NCBI RefSeq assembly: GCF_014805625.2
Contig: NW_023998423.1
Span: forward strand, 3,711,722-3,775,721
Direction: 5' to 3'
Source of the DNA: Glossina fuscipes
Lineage: Eukaryota > Arthropoda > Insecta > Diptera > Glossinidae
DNA length: 64,000 nt
In this document: in pieces, positions 48,506 through 59,526 of the stretch
How the letters are laid out: every line of letters starts with the position of its first letter
How positions within the stretch are numbered: position 1 is the stretch's first letter
Notes under the pieces: generated by a model
What the model saw: only the letters and a program-made list of their open reading frames with translations
What the model was told of the DNA's origin: nothing
The model's database searches: none
Position numbers and translations under genes: made by a program

Positions 48506-51500
48506 TTACTTGCGCCAGTATTGAGCAAGTTTATGAATTTGTTCGACCAAAGCTGGCATTACAGCAGTAATAGAAACATCCAGTAAGCATTGCAAATGTT
48601 GCACAGCCTCCTCGTCGGTTAAGCCCAATTGTAAATTTTCTTCCACTTTTTTCACAGCTTTATCGGGCTCCAAAGCTATGTCTGGCACCGAAGCGTCAAC
48701 CATTAGAGAAAATAAATTCAGCATGACATTCGCATGTCTGCGCAGATGGAGATAAGCTGTATAACATTGTTTACGAAATTCATGATGATGTTCCGAACTG
48801 ACACCACCCATTGCTTCCACCATTTCTTTGCTTAATTTCATAGGCGCCGGCATGGGTTTTGGATCTCGGCCCAATATATAGCCGAAATCAATATGAAATA
48901 ATTTACCGCTTGTTGTCAATAGGAGATTGTCCAAATGACGATCGCCCACTCCTACAATTAATATAAAATATTTAAACTCACTTTATCTGCTAAGAATGAT
49001 CAACACTTGCCCAAGAGATATGTGATTACACAATAACCAGCGCAACTTTTTATATAGGTATCCATGACTTCTGGTGAAATCCCATATGGACCGTTATCAC
49101 AGGGATTATATTTTCTAAAGAAATTATGTATGCTTCCCTCTCGTGCCAAAACATCAGCTACTGTACATGAGTCAATATACTGCAAGAAGCCATGTTTAGA
49201 ACTAGTAGCTAATACTTTGTAAGGGGTTAACTTGAGATCAAGATTTTCTCGTCTTAATAGTTTATCCATTAAAGTAATCATTTGCAGGATCAATTGATCC
49301 TGACGTAAATCATCACCATGCTTAAATATTGCCACATATTCGTGGGATGCAACAGTAGTTACAAAAGTTAATCTAAAGATATTTAAATATTTATTATTTT
49401 CATAATATAACGAGATCGAAACTTACTTGGCTGGCATTAGAGCGCTTTTGAAGAGGGATGTTTTCGACGGAACAACCTTTGTTATGTGTACGTCGGGATC
49501 TAGCGGAAACGGGATAGGATCAAAATTCGTGAAATTGATTTTAAAAGTATCCGTTTCCATAAGTAATTTTTGGAATTTTTCCGTTTTTTTATTACGATTT
49601 CCGGGCTCTTTAGCTACCAACTTAACTAAACGGACCAGCTCATCGATAAAACGCTGCTGTTTTCTAAGATTACCACATATGCCACGTAATTCACAGCTTC
49701 CTGAGAAACAATAAAATATTAAATTCATCTTTTTGATGAAGTTTTGTTTACTTACCGCCTTCTAAAGTCCTTAGAAATGTTCTTAAGACCATGTCATACA
49801 TTTCATGAACACTTTCATCCTGTTTGCGTATAGACTCTTGATCTTCCACTTCAATGGACAAATACCAATATAGATAATTAGCTAAAGTAGGATTTTTACA
49901 TGCCCGATGTATAAGGAATGTGCAAAGATTTGGAGGACCAACCGTAGCCATTGCCGAGTTTCTGCATGGTATATTGTCACTCATAAGTGTATTGGAAACG
50001 TCCGAAGTTAATGAACCGATAGAAGCTACGCTATTGTTCTCATTCTCATCAGAAGAATTCACTGATATATTTAATGGAATCGCCGTGGATCGTTCCACTT
50101 GCACTCCTCCAGTACTGGACAAACCACTAGTTAGATGTGTGCGTTGCGTAGTTGTCATCATCGACGAAGTACTCCCGCTACCCTTACCACCTAACTCTGA
50201 ACACAACGAACTCTGATCAAATAAAGTGGAATTGTCGTCCAGCGAACGCACTACGTCCCGATCAGGATAAAATCTCTTATATGATTCTTGGATTTCTGCA
50301 AAGTTCTCGTATTTCAAAGCCTGCACAAGTTGCAGTAAATATAATAATAAATCTTCGTCGGGTGCTTGAGCTAAACGGCCAATAGCGTATTTACGCACTT
50401 CAGGATCTTTAAAGCCGGGACTTAAAAGCTCCAAAGCATCTTCAACATCCATAGGAGCCCATTTCGAAAGTAAAGAGAGTGCTTGCTGTACCTCAGCTAC
50501 GGTTTCCCAATTAATACACTTCAAAAATTTCGTTAAAGCCTTCTTATGACTTGATAAATAAAAGCGAAATTTCCACAAAAGATCCTGTTCTTCAGTATTC
50601 AAAACATAAGTGGGTGGATATCGATAGACAATCGTATGCAACTGATCACGTATGCTACGAAGAAAAAATTATTTCATTTATTTTCAAAATAAACAAAATT
50701 ACCTGGCTGTAGGCTTAGCATCACGATCCGAAATCCGCGAACGCTCCGAACGCGCCAGAGAGTGGTGTTTACGCTCCACTAAGTTTTCCTAAACGATTAA
50801 AAGTTAACAGAGAGTTTATTTAGCTTCACAGCAAATTTTGATCAGAATTCATGCAATTGTGGTTAATATCTGTTTGTAGGCGCTATTAGTGTGCTTAACA
50901 TCGGTTAGTAGAAGCTATTTTGATTATAATTCATGCAAGTGTGGTTAATATCGGTTACTAGAATCAATTAGTGTGGTTACTATCTGTTGTATGGTGTTTA
51001 CGCCCCCTTTCCTAAACGAAGAAACGTTAACATAAAGTTTATTTAGCTGAACCTGTAACATCATAGAGCTAGAATAACAGATAGATAGTATAGAAAATAA
51101 TTCGTGATAGGTGTAATGGAAGTGAGAAATAATTTCAGATAGTATAGAAAATAATCCGCGGTAGTTGTAATGGAAGTGAGAAATAGTTTCAGATAGTATA
51201 GAAGATAAACCCACATAATTTGTTAAAGTAGGTTGCTCTGCGATTCTTTTGCAGGCAGCCCACTGCAAAAATGTTTGTATAACTATAAGATTAACATAAC
51301 AATGGCTAATGCACTCTTCTACGATTCTTGTTATTATTATTTTTATTAATATTTTTTTTTTTTGTACCTATTACTTAATGGCGACATATTTACAATATTT
51401 ACGATAGTAACGACGCGCTCCTCACACAAGCGCATATTGTATAAGGTGTACATAATAGCACGTCTATGACGACTCACTTCCTTTTCCAATATCTGATCTG

Positions 51501-52828
51501 AATCAGCACTAGAAAATGCGACACTTTTAAAATTTAATTAGGCAAATATTTAATTTTAATTTTTAACTTGGCCACCATCTGCTTTGGAAACCTAAACGAC
51601 CAAGCTGAAAATTTTCGGATTTTAGTCAGAAGAAAGCTATCGTTTATGTAAATTTCTATTACTTCCAATTCTTTTAAAAAAATTTGTAAATAAAGTAGTT
51701 GTCATGGCTTAGGGGCATTCAAGCCGAAGTTAGTTAATAATTTTCTAGTGTCTCTCCACTTGCACTACCAATCCTTGAAAGGCGCTAAATTTCGTCGTTA
51801 TAACTTGCAAAAATCAAAAAAAGCAAAAGATTACCATGGTTTCTGTACCTGCAAGATTTCAGAGTCTGGTACTGTAACTAGTTTCGGCTTAGAAATAATT
51901 TTATAGTTTTCATCACCTTCCTGTTCGAAATAGACGATCGAATACTAAAAATTAAAATACAAGAAAAAAAGAAATGTCAAGTCGGTGTTTATATCAAGTG
52001 TTGATATACCTACGTTATAATAGTCATCAACTGTTGGAAACTCAATCATTAAAAACATATAATCAGACATACGTTTCTCGCGCTCATTAATTAATTCGAT
52101 TTCGCGGAATGTCAGACGATCCAACCAATCAACTTTTTGTATTTGACCATTGCGATGCTTTTTTGCTAATTTGCTTAATCGTTGCATTTGAGATTTAGAC
52201 GAATCTTTGCCTTTGCCAGGAGTTTTTGAAGGGCAATTGCCGTCCCCTTCAACGCCTATCCACACGCGCAAATCGTACATACCCTGGCGGAACATACCAT
52301 CCTTTCCGAATAATGAGATTGAAGTGCCACCAATAACTGTTTGCTGCCCAGCGCACACACAATCCAATATAGTTAACACTAAAACACATGTACGTGGTAG
52401 ATCGGAAAACTGTAAGGGTAGAGATACCCATTCATTCCAACTCCAACGTTTTGTAAAAGCCTTATATGACGTTGTCACTGGCAAACAATAAGGCCGCCCT
52501 TTATTATAGATTTGTAATCGCACCTGGAACGAAGGACACTCTTCAGAGTATAAGCCTGAAAATCTTAAAATGGGATCCTCTAGAAGTTTTTCATAGTCTG
52601 GTTGGCGTTTTTTCCCTTCCAAAGTCCCTCTATATGCAAACAATGCACAATAAACACAACATTACTTGAATCATAACAATACGCTTACATTTTAATTTGC
52701 ACCAATTCATGCAATGAAGAACTGTATATATAACGGAAATGATCAGCGATGAAGGTATCATTTCCATCATTTCCCGAAGCGGTCGTCAATGGTTTGTAAT
52801 TTTTTTCCGCACTCCTCTGTGTATTCAT
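48506..52828 (-). CDS. Pi3K59F: Class III phosphatidylinositol 3-kinase Vps34, 972 aa
   Basis: Makes PI3P from phosphatidylinositol in complexes with Vps15 and Atg6/Beclin, for autophagy and endosomal sorting. Minus-strand exons, 5' to 3': 52828-52689, 52629-52014, 51944-51849, 50788-50703, 50654-49756, 49700-49427, 49372-49011, 48951-48506. Phases agree throughout. An N-terminal C2 domain lies within about residues 25-250. The helical PIK domain follows ([20 protein letters not shown]...). The kinase domain has the [12 protein letters not shown] lysine block, catalytic GDRHLDN (827-833) and DFG (846-848), and the Vps34-type C-terminus KLAQYWRK. Exon 7 ends at a non-canonical GC donor. Intron 3 is 1060 nt and holds a minisatellite and a partial duplication of exon 4. 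The first ATG ([10 protein letters not shown]) gives a slightly longer N-terminus than the conserved FIADHFRYI block requires. Confidence 0.95.
49009..49010 (-). other. GC-AG intron 7 of Vps34 (donor site)
   Basis: The exon ends TATCTCTTGG and the intron begins GCAAGTGTTG; it ends TAATTGTAG before GAGTGGGCGATCG. Only this GC donor restores [14 protein letters not shown], because the nearby GT would shift the frame. The intron spans 48952-49010. Confidence 0.85.
50990..51058 (-). repeat. Intronic partial copy of the Vps34 exon 4 splice acceptor
   Basis: ATGGTGTTTACGCCCCC then TTTCCTAAACGAAG and AAGTTTATTTAGCT closely match 50762-50826 (TGGTGTTTACGCTCCAC, TTTTCCTAAACGATT, GAGTTTATTTAGCT), which spans the start of exon 4 and its acceptor. 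The copy therefore holds a second, decoy acceptor about 228 bp upstream in transcript order. Neighbouring sequence (50836-50873 and 50918-50957) is also duplicated. Confidence 0.75.
51084..51210 (-). repeat. 54-bp minisatellite in Vps34 intron 3
   Basis: Units at 51084-51137, 51138-51191 and a partial one at 51192-51210 start GATAGTATAGAAAATAA and end GAAGTGAGAAATARTTTCA. About 90% identical. Because 54 is divisible by three, it creates a misleading open frame with an 18-residue repeat. Confidence 0.85.
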
Positions 52829-53743
52829 TATTTAAGTCTCCTAAATATTCTTGTCTTTAATTCATTTAATCCGTCAATATGTTTTGTAACTCCTTTAAAC
52901 GTTTGTTTACATTCGCCTGCAAATTTTACACATTTTTTTTCTTCGCTTTGAAGGGGTAGCTCGAATCTGCTTATTAGAAACGGTTACTTGCGGAGCTGAT
53001 ATAATTGTTGTGATTATAAGCAGGAAAGTCGGAAACGTAGGCCAACTTACAACAAATTCAAATTTTCTTTATTAATTTTCAAGTAACTTCTGCTTCTGCT
53101 GCCGTTGTTTTCATTTTTTTTTCATTAAGAGCTAATTACGAAAACAGCTGCTTACTTTATAGCTGACATAGATGATTTAAAATAGTAGCTGACTGAGCAG
53201 TCTGATAATAAATCCTAGCAACTCCGCATAAATATCACCAAAGTCTGCAAATTCAAAAAGCCAAAAGAAAAAAAATTTATAATATTAAATAGCATTTTTT
53301 AATTGGTATTGCACATGTTTATTTAATTTTTCTACTTAATAATTGTAATATTATATATTTTTAATTATTATTACCTACTTCTCTTAAATAATTTAAACTA
53401 ATCCAATGATTCAATTCAAATAAGTGCAGCAAAAGTTAAAATATCAGAAAGGTGCACTGATAGAAGGAAAACATACAATTATTCTTTGCTAAACCTATTC
53501 AATAGCTTTTTTCAATATCTATTCTTATTAACGTCTAGTTGCGTTTAATGTACACATTTTAAAAGCTATTCCTACGCAACCAAAGCAATCAATTTTTATA
53601 TTTTCAAAATGCTCCCTTTTTATTAGTAAAGGGGAGAGAAAACAAAGGGCTTGCAAGACCGTGATAAACCAAATGCAGGATGGGGTTATATGCAACGCAT
53701 CCTCGCATACTTCGCTTTAACTCCTGTGCTTTATGATGAGGAC
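52829..53743. promoter_or_regulatory. Vps34 upstream region
   Basis: Non-coding and AT-rich. The Vps34 promoter must lie here or within the decayed segment beyond. No core element is assigned. Confidence 0.35.
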
Positions 53744-53990
53744 TATTGAGCCGCCCTTACCATTTTCATAGCATCGGATTGATTCAGGCTCATTGGCTTA
53801 TCACACACTATATCTAGTGCCTTCACAGAAATTTCAGCGTGTAAAAACGGTTGACATACTACAAACACCAAATTCACGTCTTTTGTTTGACCAAAACCTA
53901 AACCTGTGCCGTCATTGACCAATTCTATAGCCTGAACTTGAACGTAATCAGTAAGGAAAAGTTCTACCCCAGACAGTGAAGGTATCTATT
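53744..53990 (-). pseudogene. Decayed GFOD-like (Gfo/Idh/MocA) oxidoreductase fragment
   Basis: The minus strand reads VNLVFVVCQPFLHAEISVKA, then LDIVCDKPMSLNQSDAMKMV, then RAAQ and stop. This matches the NAD(P)-binding core of GFOD-type oxidoreductases (xVDLVxxxxPPxLxxxIAVKxLGIGKxVICDxxxxxxDAxxMxxAA). The glycine-lysine segment between ALDI and VCDKP is missing, the frame stops after about 80 codons, and no downstream domain was found. A short truncated piece of a dehydrogenase gene is the simplest reading. An undetected exon of a functional gene is possible but less likely. Confidence 0.55.
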
Positions 53991-54494
53991 TTAAGCCAAT
54001 GGCATCAAATTATTTCGTTACTTCTTTTTTCTACCAAAAGAAATCGTTTTCCATTTTTGCCAACTTGCCAGTCATGAACACACAACTTTCCTTCATTGGT
54101 TAAGAAGCCAATGTGTAAAATCGATTGCAATTAACTCGGACAACCCAACACTCTCCAAACAATAGGTTACAAATTAGTAGCAAAAGTTGTTTCCTGGATT
54201 GGAGAAATGCAGGCCGCCTCAGATAGTTGAACTGAAAGTAAAGACCTCCAAACAGAGGCAGGCTCCAAACAGTGTTTGGACTTATTCAAGACCAAAGCAT
54301 CGCTGGAAGAAGTGTATAGACTTACAAGATGGCTGCCTGGAAAAATAAATTTAAATTAAGCACTTAATGTTTGCATTGCTTCCTTTGAAATGGCTGCAAA
54401 TATAATTACTTTATATAATTTTTTGTTGTGCCTAATAGCTTGTTAACTGCAACTAAAATAAACTATCTAAAGTAGTGTTATAAAAATCTATTGT
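53991..54494. other. Intergenic, no gene seen
   Basis: Repeated CCAAACAGAGGCAGG / CCAAACAGTGTTTGG words lie near 54248-54280. A + strand frame (KTKASLEEVYRLTRWLPGK) at about 54285-54345 looks protein-like but is not recognised. It may be further debris of an old gene or element. Confidence 0.35.
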
Positions 54495-55135
54495 TTAAGA
54501 TTTTCTCATGCTTAGCATTGTATTTATTTCCCACACGATAATTCTTGTACGATCAATAATTTCACGTAACTGACGATTTTTTAATTTCACGGTATCAATT
54601 AGTTCCTGATTTTCCTGTAAAGCCTTTCGATATTCTTCGCACTGAGTTGCTTCTAGGCCTAGGCGGTGTTCTGGCTCATCTTTGAATGGTATCAAACTCT
54701 CTACTGTCGTATATTCCATGCCTTTAATAGAATTAAGTACAACTTAATTATCATCAAGTTAATAAAAAAATAATTGAACTCTTACTCTTACCTTGGGGAT
54801 AACCATCATTACAACGTTCATATATTAGGCGCATCCGTTTAAACAGCAATCTTATAGTGCGAAAGTGCTCTTGAACCTTTTTAACGGTACTGTTATCGCG
54901 GTTGGCTGTTGGCTGTATGACCTTAAGAGCAGTGAAAATTTCTTGAAAGCGTGAAGTAATATCCTGCACAGTTTCCTGCCCTACTCTTGATAGCGCAACA
55001 ATATTTATTTCCTTGTGAGGCTGCTGAGAAATAGACATTATGTTATTGGCAGGTTGTTGACTTCCTTGACTGCCACTTCCTTGTGGCATTTGTTGTTGTG
55101 TTTGTGCTTGTTGAGCTTGTTGTTGCATCTGACTT

Positions 55136-55170
<35 letters not shown>

Positions 55171-56264
55171 TTGCGTCTGCTGCTGAGCCATCATAATCAT
55201 ATTCGCAGCAGCGCCCGAAGAATTTTGAATTTGTTGTGATTGCTGCATATTGACATTCTGATGCATTTGGACTTGTTGCAATTGTTGTTGTTGCTGCTGC
55301 TGCTGTTGTAGCATCACCTAGAAGATATGATAAGTTAACAAATGTTTAGGTTTTCATCTTCTTCCAACAGCTTATATATATTCTTTGAGATTGCCTTGCT
55401 TAAATAAGTCATCTATTTTGAAAATGGAAATATTTTCAGAATTTTCTTCCAAAGATTTTTTTTATTTTAATCGTTTTGGGTGAAAGTTCACCCGCTGCGG
55501 CAGCTAAACAAACTGATATGAATTAATTAGAACAACATATGGGCGCTTGCCGAACGATGTGTAACGGTCATAATAATATTAACGTGAACTTAATCTCGAA
55601 TAACAGAAGTTAAATTTATTAAGGTCGAGTAATTCGCGGTCTCTCTCCTAAACGACTTTACCGAATTTGGAACGATAAGTGCGAAGCTAATCGGCTAAGT
55701 CAAAATTTTTAAAAAATAATTATTTTTACCTGTGGGCTTAAACCCGGTTGATTTACCATACCCATTTGTGGTCCCATTTGTTGTTGCTGCTGTTGCATTT
55801 GAATTTGTTGCTGTTGCATTAATTGCTGCTGAACATGCGAAGGAGATTGCATACCGACGGGGTTCATTACTCCAGGACCTATTCCCTGCTGCTGTTGTTG
55901 CATCATACCTCCTTGATTGTAGCCCATGGAGCCCATGGACATCATGCCACCAGGCCCTCCGTGCTATGAATTATTTTTATAATAAATAATTGGTGGAAGT
56001 TGTATTGAAACCAAAATTAGTTATATTTTTTTATAATAAATAATTGGTCGAAATAAAATTGTATTATATAACAATAAGAATGAAATAAATTTTCGTTACA
56101 TAATCACATTCTCACGTAGGAACTATTTTGGAGCATACCTGTCCTCCCATTTGTAATTGATTCATCATTTGCTGCTGCTGCTGTTGTTGTTGTTGCTGAG
56201 CATTAAACTGTCCTCGATGACCACTAATGGCATTATTGTACCCGCCAGGATATTGACCAGACAT
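54495..56264 (-). CDS. MED30: Mediator complex subunit 30, 370 aa
   Basis: A metazoan-type Mediator head subunit, part of the coactivator bridging activators and RNA polymerase II. Minus-strand exons: 56264-56139, 55963-55730, 55317-54792, 54721-54495; phases 0, 0, 1. The N-terminal 60% is Gln/Met/Gly-rich with long poly-Gln runs coded by mixed CAG/CAA. The conserved region (about residues 215-370) starts INIVALSRVGQETVQDI, continues RLLFKRMRLIYERCND, and ends with a coiled-coil REIIDRTRIIVWEINTMLSM. This matches MED30 (human VNTASLCRIGQETVQDI ... RLVYDKCN ... IWDINAMLAM). The product is longer than human MED30 because of the Gln-rich N-terminus, as in Drosophila. Confidence 0.93.
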
Positions 56265-56941
56265 TTTTTTTTGTCTTGAAAAAATATTTGCCAGCAACAC
56301 CAATCTAATATTTTTTTTTTGGTATGTTGAATGGAGATGCACCAATCTAATAAAAGAAATATGTCTTTGAAACGATTTGAAAAAAGCACACCAAACATCC
56401 AATCAAATTGTATTACAATTTTTTTAACTCACGCTTTATAATATATTGCGTAACTATGGCTTTCAGTTTAGATTAAGTTAGTTAGTTTTAGTTAGATTAA
56501 GAGATCAGAAAAAATTTTTTTCCTAACTTCATATATTTAGCGATTGCGTTCGTAAAAAAAAGTACAATTTCAAATTACGATAGTAAACATTACTGCCAAA
56601 CCAGCTGCGCTCAAAATTAGTGTTGGAAAACGATTAATTCCAAAAAACCCTATTTTTGTTTTTTTTGATATGAAAATAATAACGTACGTATATCGTTGCT
56701 GCAAAAGTAGCACCGTATGTATTTTGTTGCTGTAAAAATTGTACCGTGTGTAGTTCCTGTGTTCGGTTTTTTTGATGTAAAAGTAGTACCGTGTGTGGTA
56801 ATACTATTTTGTAAATCCAGTACCCGGTGTATTTTGTTGTTGCATTTTGTGCACATGTTTATTTGTTTACATTCTTTAGAATAATTAAAATTTCTTAATT
56901 AATGATCGGAACGTGGAATTTCAACATCGGTGGTTATCAAA
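56265..56941. promoter_or_regulatory. Shared upstream region of MED30 (-) and uri (+)
   Basis: A 677-bp head-to-head interval. It includes a degenerate tandem repeat at 56694-56853 and TTAGTTAGTTTTAGTTAGATT near 56470. A bidirectional promoter is plausible. No core element was identified with confidence. Confidence 0.5.
56694..56853. repeat. Degenerate ~30-bp tandem repeat in the MED30/uri interval
   Basis: Repeats of TTGTTGCTGYAAAAR(T)GTACCGTGTGTAKT: ACCGTATGT, ACCGTGTGT, ACCGTGTGT and CCCGGTGT recur at about 30-45-bp steps with TGTTGCTG words between. About four to five diverged units. Confidence 0.65.
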
Positions 56942-59196
56942 ATGGAAAAACGTGAGAGTGTTTTAACAGAAGTAAGTCTTTTTGATCGGTTTTTAAAAAA
57001 TCGATAATTAATCCTATTGTTTTGCAGGCATTAGAAAAAAACGCCGAAGAAATAGAAAAATGGAAAAATTATCTCGAAGAAACAAAAGTTGGCATTGAAA
57101 ATTTGAAAAAATTTATTAAACATTTAGATGTTGATGTTATGGTGCCGGTGGGAACGAAAGCTTTCATGCCAGGAAAGCTTATTCACACTAATGAAATATT
57201 GGTAAGTCACTATCAAGGTTATTTTTCCAAATGCTCTACAAACAAAGCCAGAGAAATATGTGAGCTGCGTATCGAAAATGCTAAGGAACACTTGAAGAAA
57301 TTAGAAGTTGAAGCCGAATTATGGCAGTAAGTAATATATATGCAGATAGAGTTTGTTTCTCTTCCCATTCAGTTATTCATTTAAATAACTTTTAGGAATA
57401 AGCTACAGAAGCCGTATGAGGACGGGGTTCTAGCGGTCGGTGAGAAAAGGGATATTATTGAAGACTATGATGAACAAAAAGAGGAAGTGTGGCGGGGACA
57501 GCATAGGGAAAGAATTCGACAGGCTAAATTAAAAGAAAAAACTGAAAGGGATAGCGTCCAAAAAAGCGATGAAGAAGTTTTTAAAATGCTTGAGGAAGCT
57601 GAGTTAATGGAAGAGTTGGAACAAGAATTGGACAGTTTGGAAATAAACGATATGACTGAAGAAATAATAAATAAGCTGATAAGTGGTGATATGAAAGTGC
57701 CAAAGGAAAGGAATAGAATTTCCCACGAAAAGCAAGCAGAACAAGTTGAGAACAATTGCCTTAGAGGAGTAGAAAATGAGGAAAAACAAGGCATTGTTAA
57801 AAAGGATGAGATTAGCGATATCATGCCAGCCACTAATAACAACATTCTACCTAACCCGGAATTAAGAACAGATAATCAGTTGGAAGATCGTAGTTCGGAT
57901 GAGGAATTGCCAGAGGAAATAAAAATTATCACTGAGCAAGCAAAATTCTTAAGTCCTTTTGACCAGATCGGCTTCTACGATTATCAACTGCAAATCATAC
58001 GTCGAAAATTATCCACCCTACCTTTGAAAACACCTGAACAATTGGATGAGAAAATACGTCTTTTAACAGTATTAGAACATTTAGAAGATCTATTAGAAAC
58101 CGCAGAAGAATTTGACGAAGGCAATACAGATAAAGAAAATCAAGATTCCGACATTGATATGACAAATGAAAACCATCAATACTTCATCGATAACCAAAGC
58201 GAACAAATGAAGACCTCACAAAAGCGCCGAATCTCGTTTGCATTGGAAGATGAAACTTTAGAATTTCGTAAAAATGAAACAGTAACACAAATGAAAATTC
58301 AACCTTTACGGGATGTGATACAACTGGATGATGTGCCAATAGAAAATCAAGTTAGGCAAAATGAAAGTTCGATAGAAAATAAAAAAGACCTGATAAAATC
58401 GAGAGTTGAACAAAATCTGCAGTTTATTGAAGAGAATCAAAGTAAACAAGATTTTAATATGGTCGAACAAATTCTGAAGGCAAGTATGGCTCAAATTAAA
58501 ACTTTCCATATAAAATTTCAACATTCCACACAAGAGCCAAAGCATACCGATTCTAAAGAAGACGATAACAATCGAAGTGAAACTTATGCAGATCTACCAG
58601 GAACTCCCGCTGATTTTTACAATCGTTATATGAAATCATTAGGAAAGGAGAATGAATTAAAATTTTTATACCTGGACAGCTACGCCGGCGAAGATCAAGT
58701 AAAAGCCCCGATATTGAAAGAAGTCGATCGTGAAGAAGCTTTCCAAGATCCAAAATTAGAGGTATTTTTCATAACCACTCATTACAAGCTCCCAATCTAA
58801 TTGTTTCCAATCATTCCTTCAGTTCTCAAGGCCCGCTGCAAAAGTGAAATCCATACTGCGTAATAAAAAAGCAGTGAAAGTGGAAAATCATTATCCAGAC
58901 TCCGAGGTTACTAACAAAAAATCAAAAACAAAATTAAATAACAAGTCTGCGTCTTTCGATGATGAAGAGTACATGAGTGCTTACAATAAGGTAATAAATA
59001 AAGTAATGAGGAGAACAACAATAATCACTTTGCTTAAACTCGATTAATACGTTTCTAGGTCATGAATGATGTGATGGAGAAACCATTGATAGACCCCGAA
59101 CCTCTACCGAAAGGAAAATTTATTGATGCTCATGCGCCTAAAAAGCGTATCAGCCGTTTCAAGCAAATGCGTATGAGTGGCGAAGAAGAAGTGTAA
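56942..59196 (+). CDS. uri: URI, unconventional prefoldin RPB5 interactor, 666 aa
   Basis: Prefoldin-like protein of the R2TP/PAQosome that binds RPB5 and helps RNA polymerase assembly; it also binds PP1. Five exons: 56942-56971, 57028-57326, 57396-58761, 58823-58990, 59059-59196. The prefoldin-alpha core spans about residues 5-130: a helix ([20 protein letters not shown]), the [22 protein letters not shown] hairpin, and a second helix. A long Glu/Lys/Asp-rich middle follows. RISF at 388-391, after basic KR, fits the PP1-docking RVxF pattern known for URI. The C-terminus has the conserved short block [11 protein letters not shown]. The start is the ATG at 56942. The gene is head-to-head with MED30 and tail-to-tail with Fcp1. 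Confidence 0.9.
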
Positions 59197-59526
59197 CTAA
59201 ATCTTAAAATGAATTGAGTTGTGGTCCAAGTAAATTTTGAATAAGAAATAAATCGAAAATGAGGCTGAAAAGTAAAAGCATCTTTCAATTTTATTTTATA
59301 TTATAATTAAAATCTTCAGCTCTTGGGGTTTTTGTTAAAATTTTAAAGTATAAAAAAATAAGCGCTTCAAAAATTTTCACATTATTTGCCTAAAAGCGAT
59401 ACGACCTTCAAAACTATATATATATACACTTTATATATAAGCTTGCAACAAAGAAAAAAAAAAAAAAAAACTACGGCTGATTAATATAATTAAAAGATGT
59501 GTGTGCGGCGTTACGAGTTTTTCCAA
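59197..59526. terminator. Convergent 3' regions of uri (+) and Fcp1 (-)
   Basis: Only 330 bp separate the two stop codons. A candidate uri AATAAA is at 59247-59252. A candidate Fcp1 signal (TTTATT on the + strand) is at 59290-59295. A TA run and a poly(A) tract (59453-59470) lie between. Transcript 3' ends may overlap. Confidence 0.5.

Noticed and set aside
50945..51268. 107-codon minus-strand frame with an 18-residue repeat
   Set aside because: It is the translation of an intronic 54-bp minisatellite inside Vps34.
55015..55239. Leu-rich frame on the + strand opposite MED30
   Set aside because: It is the antisense reading of the MED30 poly-Gln codons.
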